Below, in pieces: positions 35,578 to 49,453 of a stretch of DNA of 64,000 bases. Source of the stretch: Muricea muricata (Eukaryota; Cnidaria; Anthozoa; Malacalcyonacea; Plexauridae). Positions within the stretch are counted from its first letter, which is position 1, and each line of letters opens with the position of its first letter. The position numbers and the translations under genes are program-made. Where the stretch lies: assembly GCA_963855995.1 (NCBI GenBank), contig OY979729.1:9318115-9382114 (forward strand). Reading direction: 5' to 3'. The notes under the pieces are model-generated. The model was not told the DNA's origin. It saw only the letters and a list, made by a program, of their open reading frames with translations, and did not search any database.

Positions 35578-38500
35578 CACTGAGCTCTACTAATATATCT
35601 GGAGATCGGGCTCTAATACCTCGCCAGTCAAAAAAGTGTCCCCGAAAACATGGCGGCTTTTGGCCAAAAATACGTCATTTTTACGTCACAAATTTATGGT
35701 ATAGACCACTGACCAGCTATGAATGTGGAAAAAGGGGTTAAAAATAAAATATTTTCACCCCCCTGGCGTTTTTTAGACGATATTTTGTATGATTTGAGAA
35801 AAAACAAAATGCCCAATTCTTGCTCCGTCTTTTGGTGTTGGCAAGCTGGAAAAGGAAAAGATTTATCTCTTCATCGGTATGTATAAATACTGAATAGTTT
35901 TGACTGCTATTTGTATATTTTTTGTAAAAAGTAATCACGCATGCACGACTTTTTTTAATCGCTTGACAGTTGACGACTTGACATCAAAGTTTCTACGCAT
36001 GCAATATCCATTTGTACTTTCCAGATCTTGTGAAAAATCCAGAGTTGTACACTGTACAGCATATGGGTAAAAAATGCAAGCAAAGGTGGACCAGCCAAAT
36101 TTGTTCCGGTGAAAGATAGCCGTATATGTTCAGAGCACTGACATGTTTGAAGAAGATGGCCCTGGCGGAAAAGAAGTATTGAAGCCATATGCTGTACCCA
36201 CAATTTTTAAGTGGCTTGCTGAGGTTGGTGCTGTACCTTGTTCTCGTGTCATATTACATTTACTGTATCCAATAAGATGCCAATGAATGGCATATAAACA
36301 TTGAGAATTCCATAGGTCACATATGACCCACTAGATTAGATAATGCACACATGATATTTCCATAGGTTATTTCACTATATAAAAACAATATTTACAAACA
36401 GGACATCAAGGTTACAAGTGAAGGTTGTTTGTCAGGAAGGTCACTTTGTTTGACATATTAAAAATATCAGTTTACAACCCCAAATCCCATTCATGGCCAT
36501 TATCAATTGGGGTCAAATATAACCCAAAACTTGTAGTTTTTCAACCATGTTTTCAAAAGTGTCTGTACTGAGACTAACCCCCTAGGGTTAATACAGCAGA
36601 TAAAGGAACAAATTAAAATAATTCTGACGACTAATTGTCTTATGGGACAATTCCATTTTACCTTTTATTTGTACCTTTTCAGGTCTGATAGGTGCACTTC
36701 TGATTTTATTAAATATACCTAAAAAAATTGTTATACTGTCAAGAATGTGATATTTCAGGTTACAGTAATTAGTACAGAAACAAAACATGCATTACCAGAA
36801 ATTTCATTAATAACTATTTCATATAAGACAATTAAACAGCAATTTTGATTTTTTAAGTTCTTGTTGAATTAAGAGCCTTTCAAAGTTATGTTTATCCAGG
36901 TTAGTCCACAGAAATTTTGCAAGATTTTATTCTTTTTGTATGTTTCGGATTTGTGTATACAGTTGGTAGAACTGTTTTATGTAACAATGTTTTAAAATTG
37001 CCTGAAAGATTAATTTAGCACTGTTGAATACTGAGTAGGTTGGTCAATTTTAAAATAATCTACAATGATTTAAATTATAATAAACAATTATTGTCACTGT
37101 CGAGCTGAAACAAATAAATATCTATTGTGTACGTAGAAAAACAAAAGGTGCCTAGTGGTTTGAAGGAAACAGTTCTGGAAAGAACCAGGTTGTGTTGAAG
37201 TTGTTACTGCATGATGGTAATGACAACTTAGGAATGAAGGGTTTCAATATTGTAAGTAGCCAGCCAGGAAAAAAAGGAAACAACCTGATGAGTGTCAAAG
37301 TAAAGTGAGTAGTAATGAGGCAAGTGATTAAGATCATTCCTACTTTATAAGATCTCCTTGTAGATTAAGAAGAAAAGTTGATGATCTTATGGACCAGGTT
37401 GAAAGTTTGAAGAAGAAATTGAATATATCTCAGAAAAAAAACACGTAGGTTAAATAAAAAGGTAAGCTCCTTGATGAAAGTGGTAAGTGAGTTAAAAAAG
37501 AAAACCTTGTCAGTAGTGATTGTGCTAATATTCTGGAAAAAAACTTTTTATGGAGTTACTAGAGGGTGCTAAAGGGGGGGGGGGGGGTGTTGGATGGGTG
37601 TCGGATCACGTTTCATGAGAGGAAAAACAGCCATTTCACATTTCACAGGTAAAAAATTAGTAATTTCACGAAATTTAATGAACTCGTTTTTAACTGTGTA
37701 AATTTAACCCCTTTCTTAACCCATCAGCCTATTTTTACGCTGTAGGAAGCAAAAAGCACCATTGAAAGCTCAAATTCGGACGAATTTTTGTAAAAACAGC
37801 CAATATATGTAGAAAAGAATGAAGAAAATAAAAGCATTTAGTAAAATTGTTGTTACCAATGCATTGTACTTTGTTATTTAGCACTTATCCCTACTCGTCC
37901 AGCTGCCAATCATGGCTCAGATATAGGCATAAAAATTTGTCAAATCTCATTTCACAACAACAAATATTGGCAATTCACGGTTCACGAAAAACCCTTTACC
38001 ACCCTCTTACTAAGGAACTTATGAAAAGGTTAGTCACGCAGAAGAAAATCCAGGTGCATATCCAGGATGATATGTCTATACACAAGCATGTCTAGTGGCG
38101 TGGTAAGGCAGGGAAGTATTGCGGGTTTGTTGACTATGGCATTGATGTCGACGACGACTCCTTGCCAGAAGCTTAAGACACACTAGTGTTTATAGCAGTC
38201 TCCTTAAATTCCAACTGGAAAGTACCATGTGGATATTTTCTGGTGAATGGTCTCACAGGGGAAGAGAAAGCAAACTTGAACATTGTAAAATTGAACATTG
38301 AATTGTAAATTTTTTAGGCTATTACCAGTATTTATTAATTTCATATTAATAGCAAGTCTATTTTCTGTTAACAATGTCTATTTTTATTAAGTCAATTTTT
38401 AATTAAGTCTTCATCTATTAACAGCAACTGAATTTTCTCTTTACTCTACATTTTAATTGGATGATTACAGTTTGACAATTTCTGGCTGTCCTGAATTTTT

Positions 38501-39880
38501 GGGCATCTAGAGCCCTGAATCTATAAAAGTGAAGTATATATTCAATTATTAGAGGCAGATCAATTCTCATCTGACAGGAAAGGTGCAGATGTTCCTAAGG
38601 GGAGGGGTATTAGTACACACCCCTACCAACCCCCATCCCCTCCCCTAAAATCTGCCCTTGTCAATTATCATGTTTTTTTTTCACTAAACAGGAATGAAAT
38701 GCTGGTGCTGCATAATTTAAATCTTATAGATTTATATATGTATATAATAATTATATATGTTAATACTGGTATTGTTTTGATTAATAAAATCATTGTTCAT
38801 TTAATATAGTTGTTTTTCATTATATATCAAGTATTATACTTATACATACATATGATAACAATTAATTGATATGACCCTTTAAGTGTTAATGGCATGACAC
38901 TGCTCTGGATAGCCCAAATATATATTGTTCAGGTAAGGACACTATCTTGCTGAACTTGTAACTCAGGCAAATGTTCCTTGGGATCCCAATCCATTGAGAA
39001 CACACTAATTTAAATTTATATGTGTAGATTGAGAGAGTCCTTTGATTTATGTTGATGAAAATATGAAAAAAATTCTTACCTTCCTGGCCTTGCCCTTGTC
39101 ATATTGACTGCCATGTGGGCTAACATTTATCTGGTGCATTAGTAATGTTCAGTTCAATTCCCCTGAAAAGTGAAAAGCATTCAATATGACATGTATAAAA
39201 TTTATTACCACTCATATTAAACGAAACAGAAATTTAAGAAAAAAGTGGTAAAAACGAATTTGTGGAACAGTTTTATTGAAGATGTACATTTTTTTGTACC
39301 TTAAACTTGATGCAAGTTGTGTTTACAATATACAATTGTTGAGCAAAACCAAACAAAGGTTCTTTCAGCCCAAGACAACTGACATGCTGTTTTAAATAAA
39401 GCATGGACATTTGTATAAATTTTGTTGTATTGATATGATGGTATCATCGCATCTGAGTACTAAATATTGAAGTATTCATGGGTCACTGGGTCAGGTTTTG
39501 TTGTTCAAATTTACTAGCCATGTAAAATATAAAACTTTACCTAAGTCCTTTCATATCTTTCGTCCTGTTTCCCGCTGTTGACTGCAGAGGCTATCATATT
39601 CGCAGGCGGTTTAAATTTCATGACCATAAATTCACAATAATTTCAAACGACGATACGATTTTTTTAATACACGATGTAAATTGTAGAAATAAAACAACAA
39701 TTTCAATCGCTAAATCAGGGGGGGAATTTCGTGTCGCCCTCAAGTGAATGAGCCCTGGTCAGTGGTAAACCGCATTAACGGCGTACCCCAGCTTTACCCC
39801 AGTGACGTCAAATCCGCCATGTTTTTGGGGACACTTTGAAGTCGAGAGCCCGATCTCCAGATATATAGTATAGCTCAGTG
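35578..39880 (+). mobile_element. Decayed P-element/THAP9-like DNA transposon, 4.3 kb
   Basis: The terminal inverted repeats begin CACTGAGCTCTACTAATATA on the left and, reverse-complemented, CACTGAGCTATACTATATAT on the right; both continue CTGGAGATCGGGCTCT. The element is flanked on both sides by ATCCCAAG (35570-35577 and 39881-39888). An 8-bp duplication and ends starting CA are as in P elements. Inside are remains of a THAP zinc-finger, a coiled coil and a P-type transposase core, described separately. Confidence 0.85.
35809..38290 (+). pseudogene. Broken THAP-domain P-type transposase
   Basis: In order on the plus strand: MPNSCSVFWCWQAGKGKDLS (35809 on; a C-x4-C zinc pair), then after a gap KFVPVKDSRICSEH and, in another frame, PGGKEVLKPYAVPTIF (36090-36215), together the C2CH pattern of a THAP DNA-binding domain. 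A basic coiled coil follows at about 37365-37540 (RLRRKVDDLMDQVESLKKK). At about 38100-38280 there are GKYCGFVDYGIDVDDDSLPE, TLVFIAVSLNSNWKVPCGYF and LVNGLTGEEKANL, matching the RNase H-like core of THAP9/P-element transposases. Stops and frame changes separate the parts, and the later catalytic and C-terminal regions were not found. This is a dead copy. Confidence 0.8.
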
Positions 39881-39888
39881 ATCCCAAG

Positions 39889-41223
39889 AGGTCATAGTGC
39901 TCAATTGACCCTACTGTGGAGTTGAGGAGCATCCCGGACTATTTTATTGCGGTTTTCAATTATGTCGGGGGATATTTGTATGAAAAAAGTATTCCTAGAA
40001 AACATATATACCATCAGTTATAAACTCTTTTCTAACCAGCTCTGTAAACTGTATTTAAAGAAGATAAGAAAACCATGGTATTTCCTCATCAATCCCCTGA
40101 AGTTTATCTATAATTGCACACTAGTATAAACATTTGGCAAACGATCAAGTGGGAAACCAGGAGCCAGGCTAAGGGATGTAATTGTTACTTGTTAGAGTGT
40201 ACATTACGAGATATTTCAAAAAGAAAAGTTTCAGACATCAAGTACTAGTAATTATGTAGTTACTTGTTTATAAGTTATTTCCATAGAAAAATATTTGTGT
40301 TGTAATGCAGAGCGGTACTATTACTACTACTAAAGCATGTATTTTAAGACGATAAGATTACAGCTGAACTGATGCGGTCGTGCATTTACAAGAATAATTT
40401 AAGCTCTATTATGTTAATAAAAACTTAATATTACCCAGTCAATAATTACCTCAATTTAAAAAGCAATTCAATATAAACTGGACTCGCACTTTTAACATCT
40501 ACTCTATAGATTTTTTTCTACAATTAAATAAGAGACAATACCTCTTTGAAAACGAATCGTTCCCGCATTCGCAATCGATAGCTGAGCGGTGTAAACTTTG
40601 GCAAGCGGTGCACCAGGGGTGCAGGATTGATCCCTATTTTTATTACGGATTTGAACATTCTCTTTCGAGGTCCATTCTCATCTTGATTAAAAGTATTAAT
40701 TTTTAAGAAAAGGGCGAGTTAAGCTGATCAGGTTAGTGACAAAACGTGTTCGACACGTGGTCCTGCACTTTAGATAAAGAGCTTAGTATATTTAAAATGA
40801 AAAAAAATCTGCAAATTATTGCCATTTTAAGTGTCCGATATTAAGCTTTCGCTGAAGGCCAGTACTGACCCGTGCGTGGTACCATTGAGTGGAACTGACT
40901 ACTCTGCACTTTTTCATGACCTGTTTGTGACCATTTGTGACATGTGAGACATGCTGACATTACGTCAGAGAAACAAAGAGCAGTCCAGATAAAATCCAAA
41001 GGTCAAAGCGATCTGCTGATTGTGTAATAAAATTGCTGCAGTATATACAAAGTTGTGTTTTGCCTTTTGTCCGAGATGGGGACAGCAAAATGTCGATTTG
41101 GTTTGAAAAAATCTCTCTGCAATGCACGATATTTTGCTAGTAGGTAGTACAATTGATATTTTATGTTCTAGAGAGAAAATTGTCTTGGAATTTTTTAAAT
41201 CGGGAATATACTAGGGCGTCGAA
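39889..41223. other. Intergenic upstream of POR; nothing recognised
   Basis: There is AT-rich sequence between the transposon and the reductase start. No gene, clear repeat or promoter motif could be assigned. Confidence 0.5.
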
Positions 41224-44200
41224 ATGTCGGATCAAGACGTCGAGCAAGGTAGTGCAAATGTGGAATATACGTCTGCTTTGCCGCTGGGATACGTTGATAT
41301 TTTCGTGTTTTCTTCGTTTCTGGGCTTGTTATTGTATTGGCTTTTTATAAGGAAAGGTAAACGGGACGCATTACCGGCTGCAGTTTCTGTAAACGGGTAA
41401 GACATTTTAATTTAAAGTGACCTATGTACCTTAATAAAATTTATATGGTACATAAAATTATATAAACGGGTGCCTTCCCCCTGGGGTTTCTAGGGAACAA
41501 GGTAAAGACATGGCAACACAGGACCAAAACAATGAAAAACTTAGGAACAAGTTGGCAGAAAGGCAGCAACACTGCAAAAAAAATAAACAACCTGTTGAGC
41601 GTTTATGAAAACAGCATTGAACAATGTTTTGCTGCCCACATTGTTCACTGTGGCTGGCAATATTGTTCAGCGTTGTTACGCCTCATCACGGGTGCAAGGG
41701 GTTGAGTGAAATTGTTTGTGTCGAAAAAAGCACAGAAAAAAGGAGTGCACAACCCCCCCCCCCATCTTACTTTCAGATTTTACATGTTTCTTGATGCTTT
41801 TAGGCATGTATGCGTATGGGCATTCATATTCATACTATAGATTATGTTTTCCACCTGATATTTCAATAGAAGCATTCTGAAAATATTTGACCAATTCATT
41901 TGCTCAAGTTTAGCAGTACCTCAGATCAATTCCTCCTGTGATTCCTCAAATTTTGAAACGTTTGTTACAAAATGTTCAAAATTTTCTGTTTATTTTACCA
42001 TATGGACCAATCAGAATGTTTATCAATAAGACATTATATAGTGAAGTCGCTTAACCAAACGATCTGTACTGGCGTGTACAAACTTGAGCACCCCCTCTAC
42101 AATTGATTAACTATGCCTCCTAATCAATTTAAGAACGGGTGCCTAAAATTTTCAAGTTAGGGGGGTGTTACCACAGTGAGGTGGTACGTTAACGGTTGGC
42201 AATGTTTCTCTGCCAGTCAATGATATTTAATGTGAGAACATCAAACAGGAAATTTTATATGCCCATTTATCTGTTGTCAAGTCCATGTCTTTGAACAATA
42301 TCCCAACACCTTATTATTAAATACAATGATTGAGTAAAATTTGAACAAACATCCCAAACCGTTATTTCAAGAACGGAACTTCCCCCCCCCCCTCCCCGGG
42401 ATGATAAATTTTGTGAATATCTTCATTACACCCCCAAAAACATTTCAATTTGACTTAGGAGTTGCGGGGAAAGAAATACTGACTTTGTCCGCTTTGTACA
42501 GATCTTGCCAATTTTTGCCGCTAAGCGACCGGACTAATAGTAGCATTCTGGGGTCAGTTGTAGGAAAGGTGAATAACGCTATCCACCAGATAGTGATTTT
42601 TTTGCAACTTTCTTAACTAAGTTATATTAAATTTCTTCATTTTCATATTAAAATCACTTTATATCTCTTGCGAGATCAATATTCTTAGCGTCACTGCCTT
42701 TATTCTCTTATGCGGCAGTTGAAAAAATTCACTATCCAATTTCAAAAGTTTGTCTAAAGTTTGCTGACCTGAATACAGTTTGCTTTCGACCGCTATCTTT
42801 AGGGGGGGGGCACTAAGTTTAGAGCGGTTCATTTTGGGCTGCTCTTTTTTAGGAGTGCATTTGGAAAGTACCCAAATTTATTTCTAATTATATCTTCTCT
42901 ATTATCATTGTTTTCAGGAATTTGGGCAAAAATAATAACAGTTTTATTGACAAAATGAAAAAGGGGGTATGTAATACAAACTTCGATAAAAAATCTATAA
43001 TGTTTAATTTTAAATCAAATATCCAATGCTGGGGCAATTGTTCATCAATGTTAACAGAAATTTCATCTCTTGCTGCAGAATAAACAGATAGCAATATTTT
43101 ATGGCTCACAAACTGGCACAGCCGAAGAGTTTGCTGGCCATTTAGCAAAAGATGCAGCAAAATATGGAATGAAAGCATCCATATTTGATCCTGAAGAGTT
43201 TGAAATGGTTTGTTCAGTTTTGTTCTCTATCTCTAAGGGGTAGGGCTAAAAGGAGTGCAACCCTCCCTAACTATTAGTTATAACACACACCCCACACTCA
43301 CACACCCACACACAGACTCACAAAAAAGAACAACAACAAAATGTGCTAATAATTCCATGTTTTCAGTAGGGTGGATATAAATCTTAATCCAAACCCTAAA
43401 CCCAACCCCAACCAACATTTTATTAGCCATGATTTAAAGACTTGATTGGATTAGGGCTTGGATTAAGATTTAATTTTGTGTACTGAGAACATGGAATTAT
43501 TACCCAAAATATTCACCCCTCCAAAAAAAATTTCATCCCCTCCCCCCCCCCATTTTTGAGCATTATTGATAGTCAACACAATAAACCATCAATTTAAGTG
43601 CATATCTGTTGATCTACTTTTCTATTCTCTGATCCTTTTGGAATTTTCTAAAGAAAAAAGACCAGCCCAGATTAAGCTTTACTTTGCAGATATTCTGAAG
43701 GTGGAGCTGTGAGAGGGAGTTTAAAGAGCAGAAAACAAAGCAACCGCTCACTCCCTTTAAATTTATGACACTAGCCCAGTAAGAAATATAAAAATCTATG
43801 TATGCTACCTAGTACTGTTGTTTCATGAACTTCCTTTGCTAATCCATTTTAGGAAGACCTGTCTCGCTTAGAAGAAATTGAAAATTCTTTTGCAATATTC
43901 ATAATGGCTACTTATGGGGAAGGTGATCCAACAGACAATGCTCGGGAGTTCTTTGATTGGCTTCAAGAGGACCAAGAAGGACTTCAGTGCTTAAAATTTA
44001 CTGTAGGTGAATTATAAATTATAATAAATGAATAAAGGCAATCATTTATTTAAATAATTGACTAACTTTCAATATGGGCAAGAAGAACAGAATCTTTAAC
44101 TACAATTGGATAGAGGGTCTTAAGATCAGCAGAAATGCAAAGTTTGATGTAAAATACAGGAAACATAGATATGCTTAGTTTGCTTGTTTTGTATGTATTT

Positions 44201-47200
44201 GTATTACCAGGGGGAGGGGAGTTGCCATTAATGCGGGGAGGGGGGGAGTTAAATTTTTCCGTGTAGTACAAATATATACAAAATGTCGGAACTTCACAAC
44301 ACTATATTTCCATATTTTACAACATTGGTGGCAGAGGCCACTGAGCGTTTCAGTTCTAGTAATTTAAGGATCCTCTTCCTAACTGGAGTAAAAGATTCCA
44401 TTCTTTTTGCATTGTTCAACCTTTAGTCTATTTGGCAAACTGTCCATTTAAGTGCTGGCTAACCACTGAATTATTTCTTGTGTTCATTTTACATCCTTTA
44501 GGTCTTTGGTTTGGGCAATAAGACATATGAGAATTACAATACAATGGGAAGAGTTGTTGATAAACGTCTTGGGGAGATGGGTTGTACGAGATTGTTTGAG
44601 CGAGGAGAGGGGGACGATGATGCCGAGTAAGTTAGAAAAGGCTTTTGCTTTTACATCCTTATGTTTGAGAAAATTTCTTGTCATAGGCACCTTTATATTA
44701 AGTTCTGAGTTGGAGAGCACAGCCAAGTGAGACAACTGATGACAAGTAATAATGTATACCTTGTCATTTTAGTATTGAAAATGACTTTGTAACTTGGAAA
44801 GAAAAGATGTGGCCTGCAGTCTTGGAACATTTCGGCATAGATCTGGCATCTCTAACGTATGTGTTGCCTTTCATTCGTAATTGTTTTTGTACTTAAAAAA
44901 ACAAGAGATCATATTTTTGACCTTGTAGATTTGTGTATTTTTCTTTTTTGATCATAAATTTTTGGGGTTTTTTAAAATTGTGTTATATGTTATATATAAA
45001 ATATATAATAAATAGGCACACAGCATTTGCCTATATGCCCTTCACGCTTGCAATTTGTGCTTAAATATAGATAAAGTAACCCCACCCCCACCCCCTGTCC
45101 CTTTCTTCCCCAACAACCCAAGAATCTACGCTATAATTCTTTGAATCCCCGCAGGTTATCACGAGGTCTTATTCGCCAGTATGACCTGCAGATTTGTACT
45201 GATCTCCCGACGGAAAAAATTTTCACAGGCGAAATGGCAAGATTGAAATCCCTTGTCGATCAAAAACCGTAAGTTTCGATTAATACCGTGAGTTTTGAAA
45301 CACATTTCAAAACTCTTTGTCGAATGCTGTTTAGTTTTCGATTCAAATCATCTTAAATTGGCAAGTTGTCCGCAGCTTAGCTTGGATTATTTTTTACCCG
45401 CACGCTCGGTCATGCGAGCCATTGGTGCCTACGAGACGCTATCTCTAACACCATATTCATTGGCAGTTTAGGCATTTATTCATTCTTGTGAAAGTTCTAA
45501 TGGTGTTTGTGGTCAGATTACTCTGACTTTGTGTCATGCACAGCAGGCCAGATGAAAATATTACTGGTCACGGTGGGAATCGTACCTACGACCTTTGGAA
45601 TGCAAGCATTCGGTAGCGTGTTTAGGCATATTTTTTAGCTTGCCTGATATTGATGTGGGTATTGAACTCAGATTGACACCACAAACGTTATCTCAATATG
45701 ATACGGTAACACTAAGACACGTAAAAATGATGATTACACTAAGTATTAATGCTAGTTTTATATGCGTTAGCATCATGCTGAGAACACCACTAAAATCACC
45801 GTTGATGATGAGATGGTTAGGCCATTTTGGATCCCTTAGAGCACCTTGTTAGTAGCAGGGATAAAGTATTATATATTGTGAATCGATGGCAGACAGTTCA
45901 GTTTATTCAGTTGTAATATTACACGCGCTAAATGAGATATGAGAAATCTCAGTGTAATTAGGGTCTGTTCATATCTCGATTACCGAGAAAACGTTTCGAC
46001 AAGTTTACTAACGAGATCTCGCCTGGTTGTAAAAATAACTGAATTTAAGTTACATTGCGTTCATATAGGGCGAAAAGTTTTCCCAAGCCCCAAAATTTCG
46101 CTTGCTGACAGGCGAGATCTCGGTAACCTAGATAATTTTTTGTCCCATACGAACACAGCTTTCCCGCTTAGCGGGAAAAGTTTCTATTATTTTAACAAAC
46201 TCCACGTTACACCGAGAAACTTTACCAGGTGTCGCGCGGAGTTTATGACCTGCGAAATTCATGACTATTACAGATCTGCACATGCGCACACGATGCGCAT
46301 GATTGACATCGGCTCAGAAATTTCGCAAGTCGACGACAACAGCACGTGTGTTTCTTGTTTTGGTGGAAATCTTTGCTCGTTTTTGAAGTCATGTGATTTT
46401 AATTTTGAATTATCAATTAATTGATGGGATTATCATGTGTATATAGCTTGTATAGTGTGTATAGTGACGTGTATAGTGTGTATAGCTTGTAGTTTATACG
46501 CAAAATTCTCTTAATTCAAAGGCAAATTAACTGCTGTAAATTTTGGGTTATGTATCCATGTCACGCATCTACAGACTGAGTGTAACAATATGTCCTATTA
46601 AAATGCCCCTTTTCAAAATGCACTGTTTCATGCCTGAAAGCTACAATGTTTTGAAAATATGTTTAGAAGTCATAGTTGCGATAGAGGGATAGAGGGATAA
46701 CATTTCTGCTTATGAATAGAACGAAATTATTAAATGTTTTTCCCGCTGACCGAGATGACTTCTGCCCATATGAAAACGTTGAAAGTTCTATCAATACGCA
46801 AGGTTTTAGATGACCGGCCGTAGGATGTTGTGGACGGTTAATCGTAGACTTTGCATGATGATAATGTTGTTATTTAGGCCGTACGACCAGAAGAATCCAT
46901 TCTTGGCGCCAGTCTCCGTAAATCGTGAGCTACACAAGGGCGGGGATAGATCGTGTATGCATATTGAGTTGGATATCACCCAGGCCAAACTAAGGTAGGA
47001 AATGTGAACAGTGTAATTTTGATCTGCACTATACCATGTCGTGGAATCGTTTGTTTGTGCACCACTACGGAAAGCTGCATAAGAATTCGTCGCCTGTGAG
47101 GTGACCAAGTCAACATGTTTGTCTTCCAGATACGACGCAGGCGATCACGTCGCCATTTATCCGACCAATGATCCTGAGCTGGTGGAAAAAATTGGTCAAA

Positions 47201-47248
47201 TTTTAAACATCGATTTAGACGCCGTTTTCTCTCTGGTAAACAAAGATG
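41224..47248 (+). CDS. POR: NADPH-cytochrome P450 reductase, N-terminal half (first 9 coding exons)
   Basis: Exons 41224-41396, 42918-42966, 43079-43207, 43853-44002, 44502-44626, 44773-44856, 45155-45268, 46878-46994 and 47130-47248 join in phase to 353 codons plus one base. The N-terminus carries a membrane anchor (YVDIFVFSSFLGLLLYWLFI, residues ~24-43) for the ER. A flavodoxin-like FMN domain follows (FYGSQTGTAEEF, MATYGEGDPTDNA, FGLGNKTYENYN, GEGDDDANIENDF). The start of the FAD/linker region is next (NPFLAPVSVNREL, MHIELDITQAKLRYDAGDH, AIYPTND). The enzyme passes electrons from NADPH through FAD and FMN to P450s. After exon 9 a normal donor (GGTGAGT) is present, but the remaining ~320 residues expected from the family, including FAD- and NADPH-binding motifs, were not found to 64,000. 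Either a very long intron contains the GPCR cluster, or the gene or assembly is broken. Confidence 0.94.
41566..41700. repeat. Fold-back family fragment
   Basis: ACACTGCAAAAAAAATAAAC at the left end leads into ACAATGTTTTGCTGCCCACA and GGCAATATTGTTCAGCG, resembling the AACAATATTG-rich members of the fold-back family. It is in POR intron 1. Confidence 0.45.
45540..45640 (-). mobile_element. Possible tRNA-derived SINE fragment
   Basis: On the minus strand, AAGGTCGTAGGTACGATTCC resembles a tRNA T arm with a B box (one mismatch to GGTTCGATTCC), followed by CCACCGTGACCAG. The A box is weak. It is in a POR intron. Confidence 0.45.
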
Positions 47249-49453
47249 GTGAGTTATTGGCTGACGTATTATCTATGTACACGGCTAAAAATTAGATCCT
47301 GTTGAAAAACAGGGTGCAATAATGTTTGTGGGGTGGGGGAAACATTGTTTCTGGTTGTCACCTGATTGCGGGCTCAACATTATTCTTTAATATTGTTAAC
47401 AAACAAGAACAATATTGTTACAATTAACTTATAATTTTTGGCCGTGTATATTCAGGCTTTGTTTTCACCTAGCCAGTTACATGTATAACTACAATCATTG
47501 ACAAAACACCTTCGGGCACTCAAAATTGTCTGCTCAAAGATTACAAGTAGCTGTATATATCCCCTCCCCCCCCCCCCTTACCAATGTTGGTGTACGATAA
47601 CAAGTACTCATTGACGGCATTTTGAGAACAAACTGATTTAAAACAACATCGCAATGGGGGCATGGGGCACGAGCATAGCAGAATGCCCAAACTGCCTGAA
47701 GGCTTTTGCAATGATTGTAGGCAATCACTTTGGTGCTTTGTGTCCACGTAAGCGATCAAAGTCATCGCCAGTTACAAATCTATCTGTATCCGAGGTATTA
47801 GTGGGATTAATTAACATTATCGGATAAGGTTGTACTGAAGTTTGTCATACGTCGATACAGGATATCCGGCGAAAATTTTCAATCTGCGACTTCAGCTCTA
47901 GAAACACGTGTAGTGTCACGTGGTCAAAAAACTCGAAATGCGGACACTTTGCTAAGCTTGCTTCTACAAATACTATACTGTAGAAAACATGGTAAAGCGA
48001 TGTGCTTGGGGAACCTAGAAGTAAAGTTTTGCGTACTTGCTTCATGAACTGTTGGTTTTCTTGTACTCTTGCAGTTAAATGTGGTTGTGTTTAGTATAAA
48101 TCTCATTGTTTATAAATATAAACGGCAAAGAGCTTGTTCTCTAATCGGAGATTATAGAACATAAAAATAGCTCATAAAAATTCGAAAATTGAAATCATGT
48201 TATAAGACAAATTTGTACTAGTGCATGGACACGTGGAGTAGACATCAGATACAATCGTGTCCGGTCGTGTACGATACGTGAAAACACCAAAGAGAGGTAT
48301 TCGGTTAGAATCCTATCGGCCACGTGGAAACGTAGCGTCGATGTTTACAAATTGCATATGAATAAATCTGGCTCGCGGGCATTCTTCCGGCCGAAAGTGC
48401 TAATTTGAAGTATCAAAATGGCGGATAATGGGCAATTTGCATAATACACGACATGTAATGTTTGAGCGATATAATTTTTTTATGACTTACTTTCTCAAAC
48501 CTCATCTTCCCACAATTCTCTGCGAACCTTTAACCTGTTTAAAAGCAAATTGAAATGAGTGGAATAACAAATTCTAGTAACTTTAAACCGTAACATTTTA
48601 TCATTGTTATCAAGTAAACTAAAAATCTTTTGTACCATTATTATACATACATACATACATACATAAACTTTATTTCAGTGTCAAGAATACATAGCCGACA
48701 GAAGTCTACTAATCGGGGACACTATTTAGCTATTTACAAATATTTTACTCTTGAATATGTTAAATACAGTCTAAAATTTAGATTACCTAGTATGGATACT
48801 AATATAAAAAACATACTTCCCAATTACTAGTTGCTGCATGGTGCACAATTCCGACAGTTTTCAGTCATAAGATAATCCATATTAATTTTTCTAATTTTTC
48901 ACCTTAAAAATCCCTAATGTTGCACTGTTTTTATGACTGCTTTTCACCCCTGCATCTAACTTACTCCATATTCTAGCACCGAGTTATCTTAGCGAGTGCT
49001 TCCCATAATTTACAGTATTAAATCTTGGAATACTTATGTCCGCATTTCTCAAATTAAAACGAGTATTTTTACTAGTAAAGAGGTCTGATATATGTTGTGG
49101 GCTAAGATTGTGTTTTGCCTGGTACACTAGGATTGCTCTATCCTGCAATCTCCTATTCTGTAGATTTAGTAGATCAGCTTTACTCAACAGCTCTTCATAA
49201 CCATTGCCTCAGCCACGATTATGGTATATTTTATACAAGGTTTAAGTTTAAGTTTGTTTAAAATTGTCTGGATTTAGGTTAGGATTGGGGCTAAAACTAT
49301 GTCAAATTTAAATTGAGAATTGACCAAAACATGCATCTAACTCATAAACTCCATCAAAACATTCGTAAATGTCACTTTCAAGTGTTTAATAAAAATTTTC
49401 ATGCAAGCGTCCTCAAGAAATGTATACATATTAATATTCTTATATTAATAGAC
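47249..49453. other. POR intron or intergenic; LINE fragment and repeats
   Basis: A fold-back fragment at about 47330-47455 ends TTTTTGGCCGTGTAT. A LINE remnant lies at 48638-49200. No POR exon 10 could be found: the family motif after the last exon, a Pro/Cys-rich PFPCPT-type segment, is not visible in any frame that I could read. Confidence 0.55.
48638..49200 (-). mobile_element. LINE (CR1/Rex-like) 3' end fragment
   Basis: Reading the minus strand, LLNLQNRRLQDRAILVYQAK and ISDLFTSKNTRFNLRNADIS, then IPRFNTVNYGKHSLR, match the C-terminal end of a reverse-transcriptase ORF common in cnidarian genomes. After a frameshift ARIWSKLDAG and a stop follow. The 3' end carries a (TATG)n tail, seen on the plus strand as CATACATACATACATACATA at 48646-48665. 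It is heavily 5' truncated. Confidence 0.75.

Noticed and set aside
35352..35741. 129-codon ORF ending in the left end of the P-like element
   Set aside because: It spans a palindrome and a transposon terminal repeat, with no domain support.
45939..46424. 161-codon plus-strand ORF in a POR intron
   Set aside because: No recognisable domain, and it lies between two in-phase POR exons in repeat-like sequence with GAGATCTCGG palindromes.
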